Source: Deltaproteobacteria bacterium
Lineage (GTDB): Bacteria > Myxococcota_A > UBA9160 > SMWR01
Direction of reading: 5' to 3'
Length of the DNA stretch: 20,377 bases
Assembly (NCBI GenBank): GCA_029261905.1
Contig: JAJDAM010000424.1
Coordinates: 1 to 20,377, forward strand
Shown: positions 1 to 5,775 of the stretch, one piece after another
Numbering within the stretch: position 1 is the first letter of the stretch
Layout: each line of letters begins with the position of its first letter
Notes under the pieces: model-generated
Seen by the model: the letters and a program-made list of their open reading frames with translations, nothing else
What the model was told of the DNA's origin: nothing
The model's database searches: none
Translations under genes and position numbers: made by a program

Positions 1-402
1 CTCGCTGACGAACTCGGAGCGCACCGGCACACGTTCGGTCTCGACGGGTTGCGCGCCTCGCCCGCGCAGCACGATCGGTTCATCCATCGGAGCCGATTGG
101 ATCAGGTTGTAGGGATTGTTCGGATCATTGCGCCGATTGAAGACCTCCCAGCCATAGGGCCGCGGGAGAAACTCCGGCTTCAGCGGCGGGACATCGCTCG
201 GATCGACCTGCTTCGCGCCTCGACACGGGATCGCGCCGGCACTCTGGACGATGAAGATGCTCCCGTCAGGACAGACCCCCGTGATGCTGCCCGAGGCCGA
301 AAATGGCACGAGCAACGCGAGCCCTACACTGATACCCGCAGCCACCCGAACACGGGCGCCCCACGCGAAGCCTCGAGGTCCGAAGGTCGTCTTGTCGATC
401 AT
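1..402 (-). CDS. Secreted protein of unknown function, N-terminal part (runs off left edge)
   Basis: An open frame runs without a stop from an ATG at 400-402 to the window edge, giving the first 134 residues. The ATG is preceded by GGAGA at 407-411, a good ribosome-binding site. Residues 1-40 look like a Sec signal peptide: a short basic start (MIDKTTFGPRGFAWGARVRV) followed by a hydrophobic run ending near FSASGS. Two cysteines follow shortly after (GVCPDGSIF and AIPCRGAKQ, about 14 residues apart) and could form a disulfide in the periplasm. After that the chain is rich in proline, asparagine and arginine, with PYGWEVFNRRNDPNNPYN near residue 90. I do not recognise a family. It lies 174 bp downstream of rluB on the same strand and has a plausible promoter of its own, so it is probably a separate unit. 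Confidence 0.75.
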   Translation of the reverse strand, partial: MIDKTTFGPRGFAWGARVRVAAGISVGLALLVPFSASGSITGVCPDGSIFIVQSAGAIPCRGAKQVDPSDVPPLKPEFLPRPYGWEVFNRRNDPNNPYNLIQSAPMDEPIVLRGRGAQPVETERVPVRSEFVSE

Positions 403-475
403 CACGTCTCCAACATTTCCAGCACAGCTTTCACAGCCACCCCAGCAGCAACGATCCCAACTCCCAGACCAACGC

Positions 476-505
476 ATACTACGCCTGAAAGGCGTGCAAA
501 ATCAA
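476..505 (-). promoter_or_regulatory. Possible sigma70-type promoter for the secreted protein, with a palindrome in the spacer
   Basis: Read on the minus strand there is TTGATT (500-505), an 18-nt spacer, then TAGTAT (476-481), about 75 bp ahead of the ATG at 402. Each hexamer matches four of six consensus bases. The spacer contains a perfect palindrome (481-495, ACGCCT-GAA-AGGCGT). Two matches of this quality can arise by chance, so this is only a candidate. Confidence 0.3.
481..495. repeat. Perfect 6-bp inverted repeat with 3-nt loop
   Basis: ACGCCT / AGGCGT separated by GAA. It lies about 80 bp downstream of the rluB stop and 80 bp upstream of the next gene. No T-run follows on the minus strand, so it is a poor terminator. 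It could be an operator, since it sits in the spacer of a candidate promoter. Confidence 0.4.
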
Positions 506-576
506 GAAGATACGGAGATTAAGCGAAGTCGATTCTCGCTTTCGACAAAGGCACCGAAACGAACGGGCTTGCGCGC

Positions 577-1341
577 TCAGTTGCGCTCGGATGGGGTGGG
601 CCGGCGATGCACCTGCTCGAGCAGGGCCCTGCGTTCGCGCGCGGTGGCGGGGCGCGAATCTCCCGCGGCCAGGTTTCCGAGTCGCAGTGGACCCATCCGA
701 ACTCGAACGAGACGAATCAGAGGGTGCCCCAGTTCCTGCATGACGCGACGAATCTGTCGCTTCTTGCCTTCGATCAGCGTGAGGCTGAACTCGGTCCTCT
801 TCGAACCGGCATCGAAATCCACATCGTCGACCTGTGCGGGTGCGGTCAGGCCGTCCTCGAGTTCGACTCCCTCGGCCAGGCGCACCAGTGTGCCCACATC
901 GATCTGGCCGCGCGCCGTCACCCGGTACTCCCGCTCGGCGCCAAAGGACGGATGCAGCATGTGGTGGGTCAGCTCGCCGTCGTTGGTCAGCAGCACGAGC
1001 CCTTCGGTGTCCTGATCGAGCCGGCCGACCGGGTAGACGCGAGCCGAGCGGTCCGGCACGAGGTCGAGCACGGTCTCGCGACCGCGTGTATCGCGCACCG
1101 TCGACAGTACGCCGCTCGGCTTGTGGACGATCCAGTATTCGAACGCCTCGCGGTGGATCGGGGTGCCGTCGACCTCGATCTCGTCGCGGTCGGCGTTGGC
1201 CGATTCGCCGAGCGTTGCGCGTCGACCGTTGATCGATACGCGGCCCGCGCGAATCAATGATTCACAGGCACGCCGCGATCCGAGCCCGGCGGCTGCGAGG
1301 ATCTTTTGCAGCCGCTGCGCGTCAGCGTCTGCGTCCGTCAG
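577..1341 (-). CDS. rluB: Pseudouridine synthase of the RsuA/RluB family (23S rRNA)
   Basis: It isomerises a uridine in ribosomal RNA to pseudouridine; by length and its scpB neighbour it is most like RluB, which acts on 23S rRNA. An S4 RNA-binding domain comes first (RLQKILAAAGLGSRRACESL, then IRAGRVSINGR). The catalytic domain follows, with GRLDQDTEGLVLLTNDG carrying the catalytic aspartate (about residue 109), and then EGKKRQIRR. The start is unusual. The S4 domain is open back to a TAA at 1348-1350, but this stretch has no ATG, GTG or TTG. The first such codon, a TTG at 1255-1257, would cut off most of the S4 domain. A CTG at 1339-1341 overlaps the scpB stop as CTGA and gives a normal 254-residue protein, so I chose it. 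A base error that removed a start is the alternative. Confidence 0.85.
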   Translation of the reverse strand: MTDADADAQRLQKILAAAGLGSRRACESLIRAGRVSINGRRATLGESANADRDEIEVDGTPIHREAFEYWIVHKPSGVLSTVRDTRGRETVLDLVPDRSARVYPVGRLDQDTEGLVLLTNDGELTHHMLHPSFGAEREYRVTARGQIDVGTLVRLAEGVELEDGLTAPAQVDDVDFDAGSKRTEFSLTLIEGKKRQIRRVMQELGHPLIRLVRVRMGPLRLGNLAAGDSRPATARERRALLEQVHRRPTPSERN

Positions 1342-1994
1342 TGCGGCTTACCGGCGATCTCCAGATCCTCGAGCGAGACGTCTGCATCGACCAATTGCGG
1401 TTCGGGCATCACGACCGAGTCATCGTCGCCTTCTGTAGCAGATTCCGCTTCGGCAGCGATCGGGTCCGACGGCTTCAGATCTTCGAGTTCTCGCAAGGTC
1501 GGGAGGTCTTCGAGATCGGACAAACCGAAAACCTCCAAGAAGCGCTTTGTGGTCGAATACAGCATCGGACGTCCGGGGACCTCGCGGTGACCGGCGATTT
1601 TCACGAGTTTCCGTTCGAGCAGGCTGCGCATGACCGGCCCGGCATCGACACCCCGGACCTGTTCGACTTCGCCGCGCGTCACCGGCTGCCGGTAGGCGAC
1701 GATCGAAAGCGTTTCGAGTGCCGCATTGGAAAGCCGCAGCGGTCGGGTCTTGTGGAGCTGCGCCAGGTACGCCTTGTACTCGGGGTGCGTGCGCATCTGG
1801 TAGCCGCCGGCCACCTCGCAGATCTCGAAGGCCCGTTGCTGGGCGACGTAGTCGGCGTTGAGAGAATCCACCAATGCCTTGGCTTTCGACGGGGTGCAAC
1901 GAGGAATCATCTTGGCCAGCCGTGCGACCGGGATCGGTTCCATCGATGCGAGAATCAGGGCTTCAGCAATGCCACGTTTTTCCGTTTCGTCCAT
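1338..1994 (-). CDS. scpB: Segregation and condensation protein B
   Basis: A 218-residue ScpB, the winged-helix (kite) subunit that dimerises and binds ScpA to complete the SMC-ScpAB condensin acting on the nucleoid. Family features are the opening EKRGIAEALILASMEPIPV, the second-domain stretch LSIVAYRQPVTRGEVEQVRG, and RPMLYSTTKRFLEVFGL near residues 140-160, followed by an acidic, variable tail. The ATG at 1992-1994 has a purine-rich GGGAGAGGGA just ahead. It starts 82 bp after the scpA stop, and its own stop overlaps the likely CTG start of rluB. The scpA-scpB-rluB order is common in bacteria and supports all three calls. Confidence 0.95.
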   Translation of the reverse strand: MDETEKRGIAEALILASMEPIPVARLAKMIPRCTPSKAKALVDSLNADYVAQQRAFEICEVAGGYQMRTHPEYKAYLAQLHKTRPLRLSNAALETLSIVAYRQPVTRGEVEQVRGVDAGPVMRSLLERKLVKIAGHREVPGRPMLYSTTKRFLEVFGLSDLEDLPTLRELEDLKPSDPIAAEAESATEGDDDSVVMPEPQLVDADVSLEDLEIAGKPH

Positions 1995-2076
1995 TCCCTC
2001 TCCACCTCTCCCAAAACTGTGCCGCCGACGATTTGTTGTAGTGCCCGTTCATAGCGCCGGACGATGGGGCCAGGCC

Positions 2077-2982
2077 CTACATCAGCTCCGGCAGATCCTT
2101 GGCCCAGTTGCGATCTCCGACATCCACCGCAAGCCGCAAATGAATCGGGCCGCTCGGGAAGCCGATTTCGTCCGTGGACTGGTAGATCCGGATGGCAGCG
2201 AGCCGGGTCAATTCGAGCATCGCAATGAACGACGCGACGATCTTGGGGCGACCGATCGACTGCCAGTCGATTTCAGCCTCGCCGGCCTCGCCACTGCCGT
2301 TCTTGCGGACCTCATCACCGAGCAGCACCTCGAACTCGACCGAAGCACGAGCCTCGAGCGCATCTATGATCGCGACCATGCGATCCCGAATCGTGACTTC
2401 TTCGGCTTCGATTTCGTGCGCTTCGGGCGCGACATCGCGCTTGGCTTCGAGCACCTGGCGATAGGCTTCGACGAGATCGAACAATCCGACTTCGATCTCT
2501 CGTTCGGAATCGGACGGCGTCTCGAGATCGAGGCCCGGCGCGGCGTACACATCGCGGTCGAGTCGATTGCGATCGCCCAGCTCCTGGGCCACTTCCTTGA
2601 ACCGCTGGTACTCGAGTAACCGGGCGACGAGCTCGGCACGTGGATCAATCTCTTCGCCGTCCTCCCCCACCCTTTCGGCGGGCAGCAGCATCCGGGATTT
2701 GATCCATGCAAGCGTCGCCGCCATCAGCAAATACTCGCCGACCACGTCCAGGTTCAGCTCGCGCATCACCGTGAGGTACTGGAGATATTGCTCACCGATT
2801 CGAGCGACGGGGATATCGGTGATCTCGACTTCGTTGACCTTGATCAGGTGAAGCAACAGATCCAGCGGTCCTTCGAAGACCGGGAGCTTCACGGAATAGG
2901 GCAACGATACGGCCTCGCTCAGCCGCTCTGTAATCTGGTCCGAAACCGGTGCGGCCATGGGCGACCCAACGATATCAGGCAT
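2077..2982 (-). CDS. scpA: Segregation and condensation protein A (kleisin)
   Basis: ScpA is the kleisin that bridges the SMC heads and carries the ScpB dimer. The N-terminal SMC-neck-binding part shows PVFEGPLDLLLHLIKVNEVE and then IGEQYLQYL. A central acidic, variable linker follows, and the C-terminal winged helix shows ASFIAMLELTRLAAIRIYQ. The open frame continues upstream into the neighbouring methyltransferase, but that part is a shadow. I place the start at the ATG at 2980-2982 (301 residues); the ATG at 2956-2958 (293 residues) is equally possible. Neither has a clear Shine-Dalgarno sequence. The gene follows the methyltransferase by 89 bp on the same strand and is probably co-transcribed with scpB and rluB. 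Confidence 0.93.
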   Translation of the reverse strand: MPDIVGSPMAAPVSDQITERLSEAVSLPYSVKLPVFEGPLDLLLHLIKVNEVEITDIPVARIGEQYLQYLTVMRELNLDVVGEYLLMAATLAWIKSRMLLPAERVGEDGEEIDPRAELVARLLEYQRFKEVAQELGDRNRLDRDVYAAPGLDLETPSDSEREIEVGLFDLVEAYRQVLEAKRDVAPEAHEIEAEEVTIRDRMVAIIDALEARASVEFEVLLGDEVRKNGSGEAGEAEIDWQSIGRPKIVASFIAMLELTRLAAIRIYQSTDEIGFPSGPIHLRLAVDVGDRNWAKDLPELM

Positions 2983-3056
2983 TCTGCTTTGGAGGGGGGA
3001 GGTTCGCTGGCGAGTATGCGCGATCGGTTCCCGCGGGGCAAGACCAACCTGCGGAT

Positions 3057-3077
3057 GTTTAGAAGTGGCTTCTAAAC
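3057..3077. repeat. Perfect 9-bp inverted repeat over the methyltransferase stop codon
   Basis: GTTTAGAAG and CTTCTAAAC are separated by three bases (TGG on the plus strand). The TAG stop of the upstream gene (3072-3074) is inside the stem. The stem is AT-rich and no T-run follows on the minus strand, so it is not a classical terminator. It could be an RNA hairpin at the gene border or a protein-binding palindrome ahead of scpA. Confidence 0.55.
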
Positions 3078-3749
3078 CGAAACCCAGTTCCGATCGGCGG
3101 TATCGCGGGGCTCGAGATATGCGCCCCAGTCGGTCAGCTCGTGAATCGGTCGCTCGACGAAGCCGGCCGGAAGCTCCGAGCGCTTTACGAAAAATGCGTT
3201 GGGGGCCCAGCTCTCGGTGTGGACCAGGCAATACCCCTTGGAGCGTCCGAGTTTGTCGAGCGCTGCGAGGCTCGCACCGTGGTACGTCGAACCGTCCCAC
3301 ACGTGATCGGGCCGGTACTCGATCGTCTTTGCGACGTCCAACCCGAAGAAGATGTTGTACTCGACGACCACGACCCGGGCCTCGAACGCATCGATTGCGC
3401 GCCAGATCCAATAGTCGTTGCCATCGACATCGATGGACAGCAGATCGAACTCCGCGGGTACGCGGTACTTCGCGAACAGCGGGTTGACGTTCTCGGCGGT
3501 CACGAATTCGGTCTGGACGTCCTGCCCCTTCCAATCCGGATCCCCCTCCATCAACAAGCTGGACCAACCGTGGTCGCGTCGCAGCGAAGCTGTGTTGGAG
3601 ATGGTCTCGCCGTCCTTGGCACCGAACTCGACACAGTATTTGTGCTTGACGCCGATCGACTCGAAGATGCGAGCCAGCACACCTTCCTCGCCAAACTGGG
3701 AGTAGGTGCCGCGTTCATACTCGCGGAGGTCAGATAGCGCCGACGCCAT
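3072..3749 (-). CDS. FkbM-like SAM-dependent methyltransferase, substrate unknown
   Basis: A 225-residue protein with a Rossmann methyltransferase fold. Motif I is CVEFGAKDGETISNTASL (residues 39-56); an acidic residue that could bind the ribose lies in LLMEGDPDW (65-73). LLSIDVDGNDYWIW (103-116) matches the conserved segment of proteins annotated as FkbM-type or unassigned methyltransferases in sugar-modification clusters. The ATG at 3747-3749 has GGAG six bases upstream. It is the first gene of the run into scpA, although its role looks unrelated to chromosome segregation. The csp terminator lies only 38 bp upstream, so its promoter must be in or overlapping that gap, or transcription must read through. 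Its stop codon is buried in a perfect hairpin. Confidence 0.7.
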   Translation of the reverse strand: MASALSDLREYERGTYSQFGEEGVLARIFESIGVKHKYCVEFGAKDGETISNTASLRRDHGWSSLLMEGDPDWKGQDVQTEFVTAENVNPLFAKYRVPAEFDLLSIDVDGNDYWIWRAIDAFEARVVVVEYNIFFGLDVAKTIEYRPDHVWDGSTYHGASLAALDKLGRSKGYCLVHTESWAPNAFFVKRSELPAGFVERPIHELTDWGAYLEPRDTADRNWVSV

Positions 3750-3787
3750 GGGGTACTCCAGAACTCACATCCAGGTTCGCTTCGATC

Positions 3788-3823
3788 AAAAAAGAGACGG
3801 CGGCCCGCAGTCGGGGCCGCCGT
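3788..3823 (-). terminator. Rho-independent terminator of the cold-shock gene
   Basis: A perfect 10-bp stem, ACGGCGGCCC (3797-3806) and GGGCCGCCGT (3814-3823), with a 7-nt loop. On the minus strand it is followed by CTC and six T residues. It begins 23 bp after the cold-shock stop codon and has all the features of an intrinsic terminator. Confidence 0.92.
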
Positions 3824-3846
3824 TGGGTTTGAAAATGTGCTGCCGT

Positions 3847-4050
3847 TCAGGCAGGTCGAACGAGCGTGGCCTCTGGCCCTCGGCGACCTTCGCCCGGTTC
3901 GAAGGTCACCTTCTGGCCCTCGGAAAGCGACTTGAATCCTTCGCCCTCGATGTTGGAGAAATGCACGAAGAGATCTTTCGATCCATCATCGGGAACGATG
4001 AATCCATAACCCTTCTCATCGCTGAACCACTTGACTGTACCGCCTGCCAT
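3847..4050 (-). CDS. csp: Cold-shock domain protein (CspA family)
   Basis: A 67-residue single-domain OB-fold protein that binds single-stranded RNA and DNA and acts as an RNA chaperone. It shows GTVKWFSDEKGYGFI (RNP1) and DLFVHF (RNP2), and closes with KVTFEPGEGRRGPEA. Length and motifs are normal for the family. The ATG at 4048-4050 follows AGGAGAGGAAATA, a strong ribosome-binding site. It is a single-gene unit: a 242-bp intergenic stretch lies upstream and a strong terminator downstream. Which paralogue it is, and whether it is cold-inducible, cannot be told from sequence. Confidence 0.96.
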   Translation of the reverse strand: MAGGTVKWFSDEKGYGFIVPDDGSKDLFVHFSNIEGEGFKSLSEGQKVTFEPGEGRRGPEATLVRPA

Positions 4051-4292
4051 TATTTCCTCTCCTACCCTTTCAGCTCGTGTCGAACTGCTGACATCGAAAG
4101 GGGTAACACATTGGGGCTGCCGAAATTACTCGTGCGCCTTCGCTCAACGGCCCCACCACGAGGCCTCCAAAACGGGGGTACAGCCCAGCCAGCGCGAAAC
4201 GAAGGTGCCCTGCGCTGGCTCGGTTTGTCAAGTGTTTGGCGGGCGCCCCTCCGTCGAGAAACCGTTCGCCCCAGGGGGATTCTCGACGCGTT
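4051..4292. promoter_or_regulatory. Upstream region of the cold-shock gene: consensus -35 box and a 9-bp inverted repeat
   Basis: No gene is seen here. On the minus strand a perfect TTGACA lies at 4226-4231, but no good -10 box sits 16-18 bp away (the bases there read near GCACCT). Just downstream is a perfect 9-bp inverted repeat, AGCCAGCGC (4187-4195) and GCGCTGGCT (4212-4220), with a 16-nt spacer covering the place where the -10 would be. This could be an operator or a hairpin in a long 5' leader. A terminator for the dienelactone hydrolase is less likely because no T-run follows. Confidence 0.35.
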
Positions 4293-5039
4293 TCAGCCGC
4301 TCCCCAGTTCCGAGCGAAACATCTCCTTGACCCGCTGCCAGGCGTCCGACGCGGCGTCTTTCTGGTAACCCTCCCGTGCGTCGCAGAAGAAGCCGTGGTC
4401 GGCACCGGGGTACACAACCGTTTCGTGATTCACGCCAGCGTCGGCGAGTGCCGATTGGATGGCATCGACCTGATCGAGTGGGATGAAGCCGTCTTGATCC
4501 CCGAACAGGCACAGAATCCGTCCCTTGATGTTCGCGGTCCGCCCGATCGTGGAGGCGGCTCCGCCGGGCCCCTCGGGTGCGGCGATTCCGCCACCGTAAA
4601 AGCTCGCCGCGCACGCGACATCGGTTTCGCAGGCGGTCAGATAGGTCATGTGGCCGCCGATGCAGAAGCCCATGCAACCGATCTTGTCACCGTCGACGTC
4701 CGAGCGCGCTCGCAGTGCTTGAATCGTCGCGTTCGCGTCGGTGATCATCTCGTCAGCCTTCAGCTGTCCGAGTAGCGCCATCCCCTTGCCCATTCCTTTT
4801 TCGTCGTATTCGTATTCGACGCCGGGCCCGGTCCGATGGAAGTAGTCGGGCGCCAATGCGACGTAGCCCTCGCGAGCGACGCGTTCAGTGACGTCGCGAA
4901 TGTGTGCATTCACGCCGAAGATCTCCATGTACACGATCACCGCCGGATAGGTGCCGGGGGCACTCGGACGAGCGAGGTACCCGCCCATCGCGTTGCCGCC
5001 GGGAACGGGGATCGAGATTTTCTCAGTCGTGATGTCCAT
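4293..5039 (-). CDS. Dienelactone hydrolase family protein
   Basis: A 248-residue cytosolic alpha/beta hydrolase of the dienelactone hydrolase (carboxymethylenebutenolidase) family. The expected residues are present: Glu39 in VYMEIFGVNAHIRDV, the nucleophile Cys126 in GCMGFCIGGH, Asp183 in LFGDQDGFIPL and His215 in YPGADHGFFCD. The family opens lactone or ester bonds, classically in chloroaromatic breakdown, but most members have unknown substrates and no ring-cleavage genes lie nearby. The frame stays open upstream; I chose the ATG at 5037-5039 because AAGGAGG lies just ahead and the family begins here. A 12-bp tandem repeat sits 27 bp further upstream. It follows miaE on the same strand by 82 bp. 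Confidence 0.9.
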   Translation of the reverse strand: MDITTEKISIPVPGGNAMGGYLARPSAPGTYPAVIVYMEIFGVNAHIRDVTERVAREGYVALAPDYFHRTGPGVEYEYDEKGMGKGMALLGQLKADEMITDANATIQALRARSDVDGDKIGCMGFCIGGHMTYLTACETDVACAASFYGGGIAAPEGPGGAASTIGRTANIKGRILCLFGDQDGFIPLDQVDAIQSALADAGVNHETVVYPGADHGFFCDAREGYQKDAASDAWQRVKEMFRSELGSG

Positions 5040-5065
5040 GTTGATTCCTCCTTTCATTTGGATTG

Positions 5066-5113
5066 CAGATCGGACTTCCGATCGAACTTCAGATCGAATC
5101 ACAGATCGAATGG
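5066..5113. repeat. Four tandem copies of a degenerate 12-bp repeat
   Basis: Plus-strand units are CAGATCGGACTT, CCGATCGAACTT, CAGATCGAATCA and CAGATCGAATGG (5066-5077, 5078-5089, 5090-5101, 5102-5113). All share the core GATCG. The array lies in the 82-bp gap between miaE and the dienelactone hydrolase, ending 27 bp ahead of the latter's start. It could be an array of regulator sites, an untranslated leader element or a product of slippage. Confidence 0.8.
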
Positions 5114-5121
5114 CATCGATC

Positions 5122-5700
5122 TCAGCTGTGCATGCGAACACCAGCAGCGGGAGCCGACAGAATCTGCGCCTCGAGCGCCGAGAGTTCGAGCAATCGACCC
5201 CGCGCAATGTCCCCGCCACCCGCCGCTCGAGCCGCGAGATCGAAGTAGACGTTGTGGTGCCGGGCCTCGCTGGCCAGCAAGCCGCTGTACAGCTTCGCCA
5301 GGTTCGCGTCCTCCACCGCGGCCGCGAGCAGCTTGAACCGTTCGCAACTGCGGGCCTCGATGATCGCCGCAACCAGCAGCGTATCGATCAACCTCTCGGG
5401 CTCGTGGCTGCGGATTTCTTTCATCAGGCGCCCCGCATACGCGCTGGGTTTCTGGCGTCGGATCACTTCGCCCCGCGCTTCGATCACGCGCAGCACTTCT
5501 TCGTAGTGAGCCAGCTCTTCCCGGGCCAGCCGCGACAGAGGTTCGTGCAGGTAACCGAGATCCGGATAGCGGAACATCAGCCGAACCGCCAAGCCCGCGG
5601 CCTTTCGTTCGCAGTGGGCGTGGTCGAGCAACAGCTCGCCAAGGTCGGCGACGGCTTGCTCGACCCAGCGCGGATCGGTATCGGCGGCAAGATTCAACAC
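5122..5700 (-). CDS. miaE: tRNA 2-methylthio-N6-isopentenyl adenosine-37 hydroxylase
   Basis: MiaE is a non-haem diiron monooxygenase that hydroxylates the isopentenyl group of ms2i6A37 in tRNA. The 192-residue protein is a ferritin-like four-helix bundle with two carboxylate/histidine repeats: Glu31 in DHAHCERKA, Glu62-x-x-His65 in AREELAHYEEV, Glu115 in AIIEARSCERF and Glu145-x-x-His148 in ASEARHHNVYFD. These match the diiron ligands of the family. The start is a GTG at 5698-5700 (or the TTG directly after); an in-frame stop at 5713-5715 rules out anything earlier. No strong Shine-Dalgarno sequence is seen. It is divergent from the aldo/keto reductase across 75 bp and probably heads the unit with the dienelactone hydrolase. 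Confidence 0.93.
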   Translation of the reverse strand: MLNLAADTDPRWVEQAVADLGELLLDHAHCERKAAGLAVRLMFRYPDLGYLHEPLSRLAREELAHYEEVLRVIEARGEVIRRQKPSAYAGRLMKEIRSHEPERLIDTLLVAAIIEARSCERFKLLAAAVEDANLAKLYSGLLASEARHHNVYFDLAARAAGGGDIARGRLLELSALEAQILSAPAAGVRMHS

Positions 5701-5761
5701 GGGGGTGGGAGTCTACCGATTGTGCAGCCGATTGTTGTGCGGGACCGCCCCCGAGTTGAGA

Positions 5762-5767
5762 TAGAAT
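5762..5767 (+). promoter_or_regulatory. Possible -10 box for the aldo/keto reductase (near-leaderless mRNA)
   Basis: TAGAAT matches five of six bases of the -10 consensus and ends eight bases before the GTG start at 5776. Transcription starting at the usual distance would give an mRNA that begins at or just before the start codon, which fits the absence of a Shine-Dalgarno sequence. No clear -35 box is seen. Confidence 0.25.
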
Positions 5768-5775
5768 GGGCCGCC

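Noticed and set aside
2983..3567. Long N-terminal extension of ScpA
   Set aside because: The extra 195 codons overlap the FkbM-like gene in another frame; ScpA homology begins after 2982.
5040..5372. N-terminal extension of the dienelactone hydrolase through the tandem repeat and into miaE
   Set aside because: The family starts at the ATG at 5039, which has a near-perfect ribosome-binding site; the extension overlaps miaE and is repeat-derived.
4951..5775. Long N-terminal extension of the aldo/keto reductase
   Set aside because: It is antisense to miaE and the hydrolase; the reductase family begins at the GTG at 5776.
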